Assembly (NCBI GenBank): GCA_003427395.1
Contig: BFEA01000150.1
Coordinates: forward strand, 2,845,427 to 2,868,429
Length of the DNA: 23,003 bases
From: Chara braunii
Taxonomy: Eukaryota > Streptophyta > Charophyceae > Charales > Characeae
Direction of reading: 5' to 3'
The notes under the pieces are model-generated. The model was not told where the DNA came from. It did not search any database and saw only the letters and a list, made by a program, of their open reading frames with translations. Made by a program: the position numbers and the translations under genes. This document shows, piece after piece, positions 10,669-19,271 of the stretch (within the stretch, counting starts at the first letter, position 1; each line of letters opens with the position of its first letter).

Positions 10669-11180
10669 CCCTGGCATTGAAGCTCAACCAGGGGTTGTCT
10701 TGAAAACAGGCCCGAAATGGCCTGTGCTAAAACCCTGGTTTGTTGCCTGAGTTTCAGGGGGGTCGAACATATGAGGGCCTGAAAATGGCCCTCAGTTTCA
10801 GGCTGAAAACACTCAGGGCCGGAAAGCCTGAAACGACACGGGGCCTGTAGGCCCTTGTTTTCAGGCTTTTGGCCTGAAAACGTCATGGGCCTGAAAGGGG
10901 GCCTGTGCAGCCTGTTGCAGGAGCAGCATGTAACAGCAACCCTCAAAGTCACGGCCACAGTTAAGTACCGGCCCTGCGGGCCTCCAAACAATCAAGTACT
11001 CTTGCAGGTCACACAGACACTCAGGCTGACAAGCACTCAGACATGCACGCAGACCAGCAGGCACACACCCACAGACTTAGAAAACTCAGCAGAATGCGGG
11101 AATCTCAGCAAGGCATACATTCCAGCGGCAAAACCCAGAAATCAGCAGTGTTCTCAGTCTGTGTTTTGGCAGGTCATTAC
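10667..11180 (-). repeat. LTR-like fragment, minus orientation (copy 2)
   Basis: 10667-10882 matches the reverse complement of LTR U3 6120-6356, including GCCTGAAAAC and GGGCCTGTAGGCCC motifs and the order of landmarks (GGTTGTCTTGAAAACAGGCC). 10933-11180 matches copy 1 at 7648-7881 and ends at the same GGTCATTACA. Read on the minus strand it looks like a 5' LTR end plus U3, cut off inside U3. Divergence from 6041-7182 suggests a sister LTR family rather than the same element. Confidence 0.75.
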
Positions 11181-11313
11181 AGCTGTCTATCCTGACTGGT
11201 CAGTGGTGATGGTGTGGGTTCTACAGGACCAGTGTATCAGGATTTTCTAACTCAGTTGTGTTTGTTTGCTACTCTCTTCTTTGTTCTCCTCTGTTTTTTC
11301 CTTTTCGTTCCAG

Positions 11314-11376
11314 CCAGAGAACATCATGGTTGGTGCAGATGGTTACATAAAGCTCGCAGATTTTGGCTTTGGCAAG
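11314..11376 (+). CDS. AGC-type protein kinase, DFG exon (partial gene)
   Basis: A 63-nt exon, phase 0 at both ends, flanked by CGTTCCAG and GTAATC. It encodes PENIMVGADGYIKLADFGFGK, 21 residues that complete the catalytic loop (PEN) and add the metal-binding DFG motif (subdomain VII). DFGFGK resembles the DFGFAK of cGMP-dependent kinases. It joins the previous exon in frame. Both exons lack any defect, in contrast to the decayed retrotransposon nearby, so the gene is likely functional. The activation loop and APE exon are not visible in the next 11.6 kb on the plus strand, so a very long intron, or a broken gene, follows. Confidence 0.88.
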
Positions 11377-11501
11377 GTAATCGATGTGTGGACATGGAGG
11401 AATGATCCGAGCTAAAATTCTTGAACAGTTGTGAAAAGCAAGCCCGCCATGAGCACTACAAATGTGTCTGTTTTGCTAAACCCCAAGTGGCCTACAACCT
11501 G

Positions 11502-11742
11502 TCAGATACATCGAGGGCCGGCTGTAATTGCTGTCAGAGACATCCAGGAAAGCCTAGTGTGAGTATGGCCCAAGTGACACTTGTCGTATCTGGCTGCAAT
11601 TATGGCCAGATTAAGGCCATACTCACACTAGGACTTCTGCCAATTAGCTATGGGCGTAATTGATGCCAGATACATTCAGGTCTGTCTGTAATTGCTGTAA
11701 GATACATCCAGGAAACCTTAGTGGGAGTATGGCCTGAGTGAC
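11502..11742. repeat. Direct and inverted repeat cluster
   Basis: Two direct copies of about 76 bp (11502-11577 and 11666-11742) share TGTAATTGCTGT and ACATCCAGGAAA. Between them lies an inverted copy: CCTAGTGTGAGTATGGCC (11553-11570) is the perfect reverse complement of 11615-11632. This could be a small foldback element. No coding function is seen. Confidence 0.75.
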
Positions 11743-12460
11743 GAGAGCCGTTACAGTATCTGGGTTAAAAAAAAAAAGGAAAAAGAAAAAATAAAGTTCC
11801 TGTTTCCTGTCAAATTCAGCCCAGGTAATTGGGAGTGGAACTCGGATCTTTAGTTTCACAGTTCATCGCTGTGAAAGGGTTTTACCTTCCTAAGCCTTCC
11901 GTGATTCGATCCCGGGACCTGTCACTTTTGCTATGTTGTATGCTTGTGTTTGTCGATTGTCCGAACTGTCTTTTCCTATATAGAAGTGACGACATCATGG
12001 TGAAATGAGGACATATACACAGGTAGTTGCGACCAATAAATTATTTAAACAATCCGCCTGTTCTCTCCTCAATTCCACAAATGCACTTGCCCATTTAAAC
12101 CACCAGTCCATCGACCCCTCTACTCTTCATTTTTTTTTGACGTCGAGTACCGGGCCGAGATGTATAGTGATCAGGCATGGTGCAGGCTTGGAGGGCGAGG
12201 GCCTCCGGGCCCCAAAAATTTATACACGTTACTGTATCAGACAGTCTTGGAGAAGTGCAAAGTTTGGTTCGACAATTTAGGGCCCTATGGACTGGTGGCT
12301 TAATCTGTCCCTCTGCTGATAGTGAGATAAACAACAGCCTATATATTTGATTAGCTTCATTGCAACTTTTCCAGTTCGCAGTGCTAATCAGTAAATTCAC
12401 TCTAGAATACACTCTGTGTATCATCGCCCATTTCTCACCAGTTCGTCTTCGAGTAGGCGT
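11743..12460. other. Gene-free stretch
   Basis: An A-rich run at 11767-11797 is followed by TTTCACAG / CTGTGAAA (8-bp stem, 7-base loop, about 11855-11877) and GATTCGATCCCGGGA near 11899, which resembles a tRNA-type B box. It may be the remnant of a tRNA-derived SINE. Nothing else is recognised. Confidence 0.3.
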
Positions 12461-12872
12461 CTCAGGGCCTACTTCCCCGTGACGTCATCATCTGTTGTGT
12501 CTTCATCAGATGATGTGGCCTCGCCTTGTACTTCCTCGTCCTCCAAATCATCGTCCTCGTAGTTCTATCTAATGACGATGACACCGTGAGATTCTCTGGC
12601 ACAAACGGTGTCTCTTGATCAGAGTCACGGTTAAAGTCATGCCTTTCATAAATCACGAAGCCAGGTACTTTTTCCGTACTGCCGTGATTGCCTACGGCTT
12701 GTCCTTGTATCGTATGTTATGGCACTTGCAGAACACCTTCAGATCATCATAGTGATAACGGAGCAGTTGTGCCTTCGTTATCGGTTCTTATCTGAAGTTG
12801 ATACTCCTCTTTCCTTTGTCCGTCTTTTGTGTCGCCTTCGTCCTCATGGCTGACCCTCTCCTCATCATCTTC
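12461..12872 (-). pseudogene. Probable decayed acidic tail of minus-strand reading frame
   Basis: Downstream of the coiled-coil frame on the minus strand, the translation at about 12480-12560 is very acidic (DDLEDEEVQGEATSSDEDTT in one frame). Stops and frame changes separate it from the coiled-coil part. It may be the C-terminus of the same dead gene. No domain is recognised. Confidence 0.25.
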
Positions 12873-13457
12873 TTAGCTGGATGAGGTGTGCCGATGCGCA
12901 CTGGACCTGGTTTCAACGATCTCGTCTGCCTTGGTGTATAATATTGTATATGAACTGGTTGGAGTCCATAACTTCTTCAATGCTCCCTTGACTGCCGCCA
13001 ATTCATACTTCATTAGCTTCATTTCTTTCATCTCCTTCAATATATCTTGTACTTCTGATGCAACCACTTCCATTCTCCCACAACCAGATCGCATTCCTTC
13101 TCCAATTACTCCAGTCTTCTTCTGCATCTCCTGTACTCCCTTTTCCAATGGTTTCTTCCCTCGTTCCCCTTCATCTTGCTTTGGCAATGCGGTCTCCAGT
13201 GCTTTGTCAATCATTATCTTCAACTGGTTCGCAGAAACAGGTGGTGTCTCTTTCTTCTTGATATTCTTGATCTCATCAAGTTTCTCATTCAAATGATCGA
13301 TTTGTTTCTTCAGATGATCCACATCGCGCCGCAAAGCGGAAACCTTCTCCTTCAACTGGATGGTGAAACACGCTCGATTTCCTAGTGGCGGGAAATCGTC
13401 TCGCCATCCTTCGTGTGGTTGGTATCTTCCCCCTCGTTTCGGTGATTTGGACGCTGT
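12873..13457 (-). pseudogene. Coiled-coil reading frame, unknown (probable pseudogene)
   Basis: A 195-codon stretch without stops on the minus strand, with the first ATG at 13355. It reads GWRDDFPPLGNRACFTIQLK, then the heptad-rich KVSALRRDVDHLKKQIDHLN, EKLDEIKNIKKKE, a TPPVSANQLKIMIDKALETA segment, and a second helix rich in K, E and M (ILKEMKEMKLMKYELAAVKG). This is a long coiled coil with no enzyme motif. Upstream in other frames lies an Arg/His/Gly-rich stretch (to about 13666), and the same-frame upstream sequence is interrupted by TGA at 13458. The pattern (basic low-complexity head, coiled coil) suggests a gag-like or hypothetical protein of a repeat family. It could be a living short gene, but the flanking decay argues against this. 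Confidence 0.4.
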
Positions 13458-13643
13458 TCACCTCCTTGGTGACCTTGATTGTGATCAAGAACATAATCTT
13501 CGCTTGTGATCATGCCGTGATTGCTATCTTCCCCGTCTTGTTCGCTTCTTCCCGTGTGATGGTGGTGACGAGGATGAGGAATACCTTTTCGTCCTTCGAT
13601 CCGTCGATGTGCGCGATCACGCCATCTCGAGGTGAACTTAGTC

Positions 13644-13754
13644 CTACCTTCTTCCCCCGAATACAACGTACGGTCATTATAGCTGTATCTAGACTGAAAG
13701 ATGCCTCAAATACAGCTATAATGACCGTACGTTGTATTCGGGGGAAGAAGGTAG
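13644..13754. repeat. Perfect 45-bp inverted repeat
   Basis: Arms 13644-13688 and 13710-13754 are perfect reverse complements around a 21-base spacer. The right arm and its flank GTCAA also occur, with one mismatch, at 9984-10007, so the right arm is probably ancestral and the left an inverted copy. The arms overlap the head of the decayed minus-strand frame (YSGEEGR in one frame). Confidence 0.95.
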
Positions 13755-14581
13755 TCAATCGTTCCACAGTGACATGCAATCACATCAATAATTCGTAGAT
13801 TAGTCCAATGGGATACCACCACACGAAACACAGGTAAGTCGTAAGAGTAGATCTCACCATTAGTCCACCATGATGTACCGTATGAATCGCCTGACAAAAT
13901 AGAAACCTAGCCAACTTAAACAGTGAAAAAGGGTCCACAGTAAATTAACTTGAAAGTTGAAACAAATGATGAATGCTCGACCACTCCTGATAGAAAAAAC
14001 AATGTATGGATTGTACTGTACTAACATTGTTAAATCAAATAAGTAAAAACGCCGAACACCTAAGAAAGTAAAAGATAGTATACGTTAGTATACCTTACCG
14101 GTGCCGATCTGTGCGAGGCACTGTGTGTAGAGATTGACAAATGCAAATAGAACTCAATGCGCAAGGCTTTAGTTTCACAGTGAACGCATTCAGTCCATGG
14201 CATGCGGTATCTTATACCGGGACCAACCTTCTGCCTCCCTATCAGTTTGGTCTTCACAGCCATTATCAAAACTTATATAGTCCTAAGTTCAGCTTCCTCC
14301 GTCCACTTTCCAATGTATCTCATATTGTCGTTGGTCACACACTCTCACTTTCACACACACTCCCACACAATACACTCACACTACTTCCCTGCTGATCTGC
14401 ACCATACGATAAGAGAAATTCCACCAATCCATGGTCGATCGCTGCTATTGCAGCCACTCCCTGGTAGCTCGTTATAGTTCACCTGTCGCGGTTATCCCGC
14501 TGGTAAATTATGCGTGTCATAATTCTATCCCTAGTCGACCTCCCACAATCTAGCGCTCCTACTTCATGAAATATTGGAGGT
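13755..14581. other. Stretch without recognised genes
   Basis: A minus-strand frame at 13706-13897 (MSGDSYGTSWWTNGEIYSYD...) is open but its second half lies in the inverted-repeat arm, and no family is recognised. CA/TC-rich simple sequence lies at about 14335-14395. Confidence 0.3.
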
Positions 14582-15345
14582 TCATATATCCGGTTCCACA
14601 TCTTCCCCATTACTCCTCAGTGATCCTTCTCTCCTCCTTGTGACTCTCCCTTTCGCATTCTGTCTTTCACTCCTCTTTTCCATGTTTGCTCGTATCCATT
14701 GCACGGATCTCAACAGCTTCCTAGCATCATACTCCAGTCCTGTTATATCGGTATGTTGCCGTTTTCCGTCCATCTCTTGATCATTCCGTGTGACCTCCAT
14801 CGGTTGCGCAGATTCCATAAGTCATGTTTTGTACTGCGCTCTGTGTAGCTGTGGTGTGCAATCGCGTACATAGGTTCCTTGTACGGCCGTCGGATTCCGT
14901 TGTTACTCGTGTGATGCTTCGTCTGCTGGTCAATTTCTCTACACCATTGTATGTTTGTAATCCTTGTACTTGGTGCTTTAATTCCATATGTCATTATTTG
15001 CTCCGATTTGATCATTTTTCATTTCTGAAGTTCTTTACGACCTTTGCTACATTTTCGTTTTCGAAATTTCTCAGGAAAGCATTTAATGCCGTAAGGTGGC
15101 GTAAGAAATTATTAAAAATCCGGGTATTTCAAGTGCTTCAGTTCCTTACTCACGAGTTCCAGTATCTGAGGTTCGTCCATTTCATCCTTTTTGTTTGCCA
15201 CAATTCGGTGGATAGCCCCGATTTTTAGCGAACTGAACCTACCCTCCTGAAATGACGCAATGTCCTGGTGGTAGTAGAGATTGTAGCACATGAAGACTGC
15301 GTTGAACTCTGACCTGCATCTTTGTAGCAGCGAGTGACACGGCAT
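14582..15345 (-). pseudogene. Decayed minus-strand coding remnants, unknown
   Basis: Several adjoining minus-strand frames look protein-like but are broken. 15345-15112 reads SEFNAVFMCYNLYYHQDIAS, FQEGRFSSLKIGAIHRI and ILELVSKELKHLKYPDF. 14987-14781 reads ELKHQVQGLQTYNGVEKL and is Thr/Ser-rich. 14818-14582 reads GLEYDARKLLRSVQWIRANM and ends in an Arg-rich part. The pieces follow one another in order on the same strand as the coiled-coil frame at 12873-13457, so they may be parts of one dead repeat-encoded protein. A GTGAGT donor-like site falls within LELVSKE, so real exons cannot be ruled out. Confidence 0.25.
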
Positions 15346-15465
15346 TTCGGAAGTTTCACTAACGTGTCAAGTTGAACTCGATGGTGTAATTGAGCCAGGC
15401 CTGTTATCTCGAATTTGCTAGTCTGTGAGCATATGTGTGGGGTTTACCCACCATAGCTGCACCAT

Positions 15466-15808
15466 CTATAACTTTGTGCTGTGTGCGTGTGGTGTCTGAC
15501 GACTGTAACTCTGAAATTTCGTTGAACTGTGTGCCGAAACAAGACCAGCCGGGGCTGCTATGAGGTGTGATATGAGCAGCTCCTGTGGTAGACCTGTTGC
15601 CGGTTGCCCCGGCAAGCAGTCCTCCCAAGGCCGGTCCTGCCATTCAGCTGCAGCTGCTGGGGGAGCTCTCCCTGCATGGTTGCCAGCCCTCTTTGGTGAT
15701 GGCTCTTGAAGCGGGGGGCCAGTATGTTCCGTACTCTTGAATTCTGCAAAAGTCAGCTGCATCGTCGGGCCGCAGTACCTGACTAGCGACCCCGGCTGGC
15801 CGAGCCTC
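15466..15808 (-). CDS. Possible exon of unknown minus-strand gene
   Basis: On the minus strand a long pyrimidine-rich stretch (15811-15890) ends in CACCTAG, a good 3' splice site, and the frame from 15808 is open for 113 codons to a TAA at its end. It begins RLGQPGSLVRYCGPTMQLTF and is rich in Pro, Ala and Ser. No domain is recognised and no matching upstream exon is found. The splice-site look and the open frame are the only support. Confidence 0.18.
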
Positions 15809-16275
15809 CTAGGTGAAAGAGTCAGGGAGGAGGACAAAAAAAGGGGAGGGTGCAAAGGGGGAGAGGGGGTTGGGGGAGACGGTGTCAGGACAGAAACCCT
15901 GAGAAGGGTATCTGCCCTGTATTTTCAATGTCGGATGACGTCCGAATTCTGAAGTAAGTTTTGTTTTGAAATGGTTTGGTCTGATGAAATTGAAACATTG
16001 TTGGAATGTATTCCGACTCGTCTGCGACTAAGAAAGTCTAAATTTTGTGCAACCGTCCATCTACCTGCATGAATAACAGCCAGAGTGGACGGTATAACCG
16101 GACACTCTTGCACTGAAAACAGGGGCCGGATAAAGGAACGGCAGTGAAAACACTAAAATAGAAATTTGTTTTGACTAAAATTAACGGCCGCGCAATTCAG
16201 GACTAGAAAAACCAAAAATGTAGTCGTGCTAGGGGTACGGCGACGGTGAGAAGGGTTAACACAGCCATAGTGCCG
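15809..16275. other. Stretch without recognised genes
   Basis: A G/A-rich tract at 15811-15890 (pyrimidine tract on the other strand) is followed by ordinary-looking non-coding DNA. Confidence 0.4.
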
Positions 16276-16493
16276 TGTCTTTTCTAAAAAGACAGACGTC
16301 AGGGGTCCAAGGGCAAACCACGACGAAAGGGGTGGATTGCCAGGCCTACTGGACCAAACCCAGTTGGCCGGGTGGCGGGGCGGCCTGCCTTTGGAGGGGA
16401 TAGGCAGACTGCATCTATCTAGGCCAGGGGGTAGGCGGCCTACTGAGCCGTAACCCTTCAAATAGAAGGGCGGCAGGGATAGCTCCCGTGATA

Positions 16494-16579
16494 GGAGCTA
16501 GCCCAGCAGGTACCGTACTGAACTTTCACCCAGCAAATGCTGGGATCGAGCCACATGATACTCTACCTGGGCTAGCTCC
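16494..16579 (+). ncRNA. Possible Pol III-type structured element
   Basis: GGAGCTAGCCCA (16494-16505) pairs perfectly with TGGGCTAGCTCC (16568-16579), and GGTA/TACC extends the stem after a bulge. Inside lies the hairpin CCCAGC-AAAT-GCTGGG followed by GATCGAGCC, which fits the tRNA B-box consensus GWTCRANNC. T5 follows the stem directly, as a Pol III terminator would. A clear A box is not seen. It may be a SINE head or only one more hairpin of the array. Confidence 0.25.
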
Positions 16580-16612
16580 TTTTTGGAGCAGCCCATTGTG
16601 AAAGCATGAAGC

Positions 16613-16664
16613 GCGGCCGTTTTTGGACGCGAGATCTACAGATCTCACGACCAAAAACGGCCGC
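16613..16664. repeat. 52-bp interrupted palindrome
   Basis: Outer arms GCGGCCGTTTTTGG and CCAAAAACGGCCGC (14 bp) enclose 4-base internal mismatches and an inner palindrome GAGATCT-AC-AGATCTC. Confidence 0.95.
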
Positions 16665-18183
16665 ACAGCTACAACATGGCCCCTGCGCAAGGATGACACG
16701 CATCAATCGAGAAATGACGAAAAAAATTCTTTTTCGATTCCTCTACGAGAATGGAACTCAGGTCCGCACATTGGAAAGGCAGGGGGAAGGCGCCAGCAAG
16801 GCATGGTGCTGACTGTTGTGGCCGTTGGCTTATGCCAACGACATCATAAGAAGAAAAAAAAAGAAAAGAAAAAAAAGAATCTAAAGTTCTAAACTAAGTA
16901 GGGGCGCCAGATGACTCCAGGAGGAGTGACAAGGGACTTAGAGTCCCCAGCAGACTGTAGGCGCCCGTTGAAAACGGGCATCTGTTTTCGCAGGTAGATC
17001 GTTTTTTTTTCTTGTTGTTGTTTTCTTTTTTTAAGATTTTTTTTTGTCTAGATTTTTTTGATATTTCCTAAGAGTTGAAAACGCCCGTTCGTTGAAAACG
17101 AAACGAACGGGCAAAGTATCAAAATAACAGAACTAACCTATAACTAAGGATCAGCAAAAACGAACGAATCTACCCTACAAAGCAGAACTATGCATTACTA
17201 CTAGAAAGAGAGGGTGAGGAAGAGGGACCTTACCTGGCGGCGGAGGCAACCACGACGACGAACGACCAAACAGGTAAAGTCTCCAAACTTGCAGCTGGCC
17301 TCATGCCACTTTCAACGATAGGGTTAGCTAAACCGAATGTATCTACCCCTAGACATGGGGGTGTGTAGACGCCCGTTTTCTAGGGCGTTGGTAAGTCATT
17401 CCAGGTAAGTTTTTCAGTTTCTTTTTTTTCCTTAGTCCTCTTTGTTTTCTCCCTCCCCGTTCGTAACCATTGAAGCACGACCAAGTAAGGAAAAACGGGA
17501 GGAGTTGGGAGGAGGAAGTCCTACTCCTCCCAACCTGCGAACTGCCCTTCCCGTTTTTAGGGGAAGGGAAGAGGGAAATAAGAAAGAGGCTGTTGTATGC
17601 AACCGCATGCACCTGGCTGAGGTATGGGCCAGGTGCAGTATAGTTAGGCTTAGTTTTATTTTTCTTTTTCTTTTAGTTTATTTTCTTTATTTTTGTGAGG
17701 ACACTTGTCCTCACGTGGTGCTACCCTCTGGCGGAAGCTGCCAGAGGTAACTGTCAGGCTCCCGTTTTCAAAGGGAGCCTGAAATCTGAGAGGTCATGAA
17801 GGGAAAAGGCTAAGTAGAGCCTTTTCCTCGATGTATCTGCCCTGGAAAAAGGGTCTAGATACATCAAACTGAAAGGGGTTGTATCTCTCCAACCCCTGGC
17901 AGCTGTCCCCAACAGCCACACAAAGCACTCGTGTTGCCAGTGTGTAACGAGCACAATTGAGTGTTGCTGGGCTGCTAGAGGTGCTGCCTGAGGCAACGTG
18001 AGAGGAGGCTGGAGGTCTGCAGAGCAGCTAGGCAGCCATAGCCAAGGTAGGGAGCACTCTGCTCGCCTCCCCTCTGGCTGGTGCTTGTCCCGCGGGACTG
18101 ACCCTGGGATGCTGCGGGACCACGACGGTACGACACTGTGGCCTAAATTTTATTAATTTTGGCCAGCCATTTTTTCCACTTTA

Positions 18184-18470
18184 GGGGGAAAATGCTGCCA
18201 AAATTTTACAGCAGCGGGTAAGCAATGGCAAGGCTGTTGAAAGCGATACCGGCGGATCAGACCTACAACAAACCGTTTTCCCACTCGCGTGGGGAGGTGC
18301 TGCCGAAATTTTACGGCAATGAGCGGCGGGCGGCTAGGCTGTTGGTGGCGGCACCAGGCTAAACAAACTTGCGGCAAGTTATTTTCCCTCTTCTATGGGA
18401 AAGTGTTGCCGAACTTTTTTAGCACCAACGGTAATAATTTTGGCGGTGTTATGCTGCCGAAATTCAAGGT
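18184..18470. repeat. Tandem repeat of about 105 bp, three to four diverged units
   Basis: The phrase GCTGCCGAAATTTTACGGCA recurs at 18194, 18299 and 18405 (as GTTGCCGAAC...), with a shorter fourth copy at 18453. Each of the first three units also has a TTTTCC...GGGAAA stem just before it. On the minus strand the first two copies fall in one open frame (AVKFRQHLPTRVGKRF and AVKFWQHFPPKVEKMA), but the frame is short and probably accidental. Confidence 0.75.
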
Positions 18471-18610
18471 CGTCAGGATAAACTACGTGAAAGGGAAATG
18501 CTGGTCGTCGGCGGCAACGTCAGTAATTACCGTTCTTGAGTTGGAATCAGTGAGGGAGTGATATTTTATTTTTTCTTTCGCGTCCGCAAGAAGGCGGAAC
18601 GTCGTGCATT

Positions 18611-18892
18611 GTCCACGTGGGACCAGTGGGACTCGTGGGACACGTGAGTGAAACAGGCGGTATCGACAAAAGAGAGAGTGGTCCTTTATTTTTTTTTAGA
18701 GTCAGGGGAGGCTGTTTTGACAAGCGGCATCATTTGGAAGTGAGAAAGGAGGACGTGGGACTGCCTGAGACCACTTAGCACTAGTGGGCATCGCCGCAAA
18801 TTACTCAGTACTAGTTGGTACTAACGCGGACCACTTGGTATTACTTGGCACAGACGTGGGACGCCTGAAACTAGTTGGGACTCGTGGGACTT
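18611..18892. repeat. Degenerate GTGGGAC / ACTAGTTGG repeat
   Basis: Variants of CGTGGGAC, AGTGGGAC, CTAGTTGG and ACCACTTGG recur irregularly (for example 18615-18646 and 18853-18890). Spacing is not constant. No gene is seen. Confidence 0.6.
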
Positions 18893-19099
18893 ACCGCCCT
18901 TTTGTCTAGGACTGTCGCAAGAGGTGCTCGTGAGTCGGGTGTTGACCAGGACTAGTAACTTGCGCAGTTTATACCCAAGGCAACAGTTTCTTCGACGAGG
19001 TGCATCGGTTACTTGAGTTCTTTCACTTGAATGAGGTCTCAGTCGAACTTTCGTTAAGCTCAGTGGTTGGCACAGATCCCTCACACCTGTGTGCACCCT

Positions 19100-19271
19100 C
19101 ACGCTGTATAACCCTTCTCTTTTTTCTTTTGGGTGCTCAGGGAAGGCTGAAAGGAAAGAAAGTGTGGTGGGGCATGATTGTGTGGGACTCTGGGTCTGGC
19201 TTGGGTGATGCGTTTCATGATTGAACTCGTTGAATTTTGACTTTGCCTTGTATGCAGGGTTATACAGCGTG
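19100..19271. repeat. 16-bp inverted repeat around 140 bp
   Basis: CACGCTGTATAACCCT (19100-19115) is the perfect reverse complement of 19256-19271. The 140-bp interior could be a small MITE-like insertion, but flanking target duplications are not clear. Confidence 0.6.

Larger units (their letters stand above)
16276..18415. repeat. Array of consecutive perfect stem-loops
   Basis: Short perfect hairpins with different sequences follow each other. Stems with paired positions: 16276-16283/16287-16294; 16385-16390/16402-16407; 16454-16459/16465-16470; 16480-16486/16494-16500; 16529-16534/16539-16544; 16613-16626/16651-16664; 16823-16829/16834-16840; 16933-16938/16942-16947; 16963-16969/16973-16979; 17083-17093/17102-17112; 17369-17374/17383-17388; 17491-17500/17549-17558 enclosing 17504-17514/17524-17534; 17608-17617/17628-17637; 17695-17703/17706-17714; 17725-17732/17740-17747; 17754-17763/17773-17782; 17802-17811/17818-17827; 17830-17838/17857-17865; 17874-17881/17890-17897. 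More follow inside the tandem repeat after 18184. No protein gene is visible in this tract. Confidence 0.8.

Noticed and set aside
10381-10703. Basic frames rich in K and R within the kinase intron
   Set aside because: The basic part is the AAG microsatellite; the frames lie in the intron and partly in the LTR fragment.
11835-11920. tRNA gene suggested by GATTCGATCCC and an 8-bp stem with 7-base loop
   Set aside because: The stem is too long for an anticodon arm and no acceptor or D arm can be formed; at best a SINE remnant.
12886-13296. Plus-strand 136-codon frame opposite the coiled-coil frame
   Set aside because: It is Phe/Ser-rich as expected for the antisense of a Lys/Glu-rich coiled coil.
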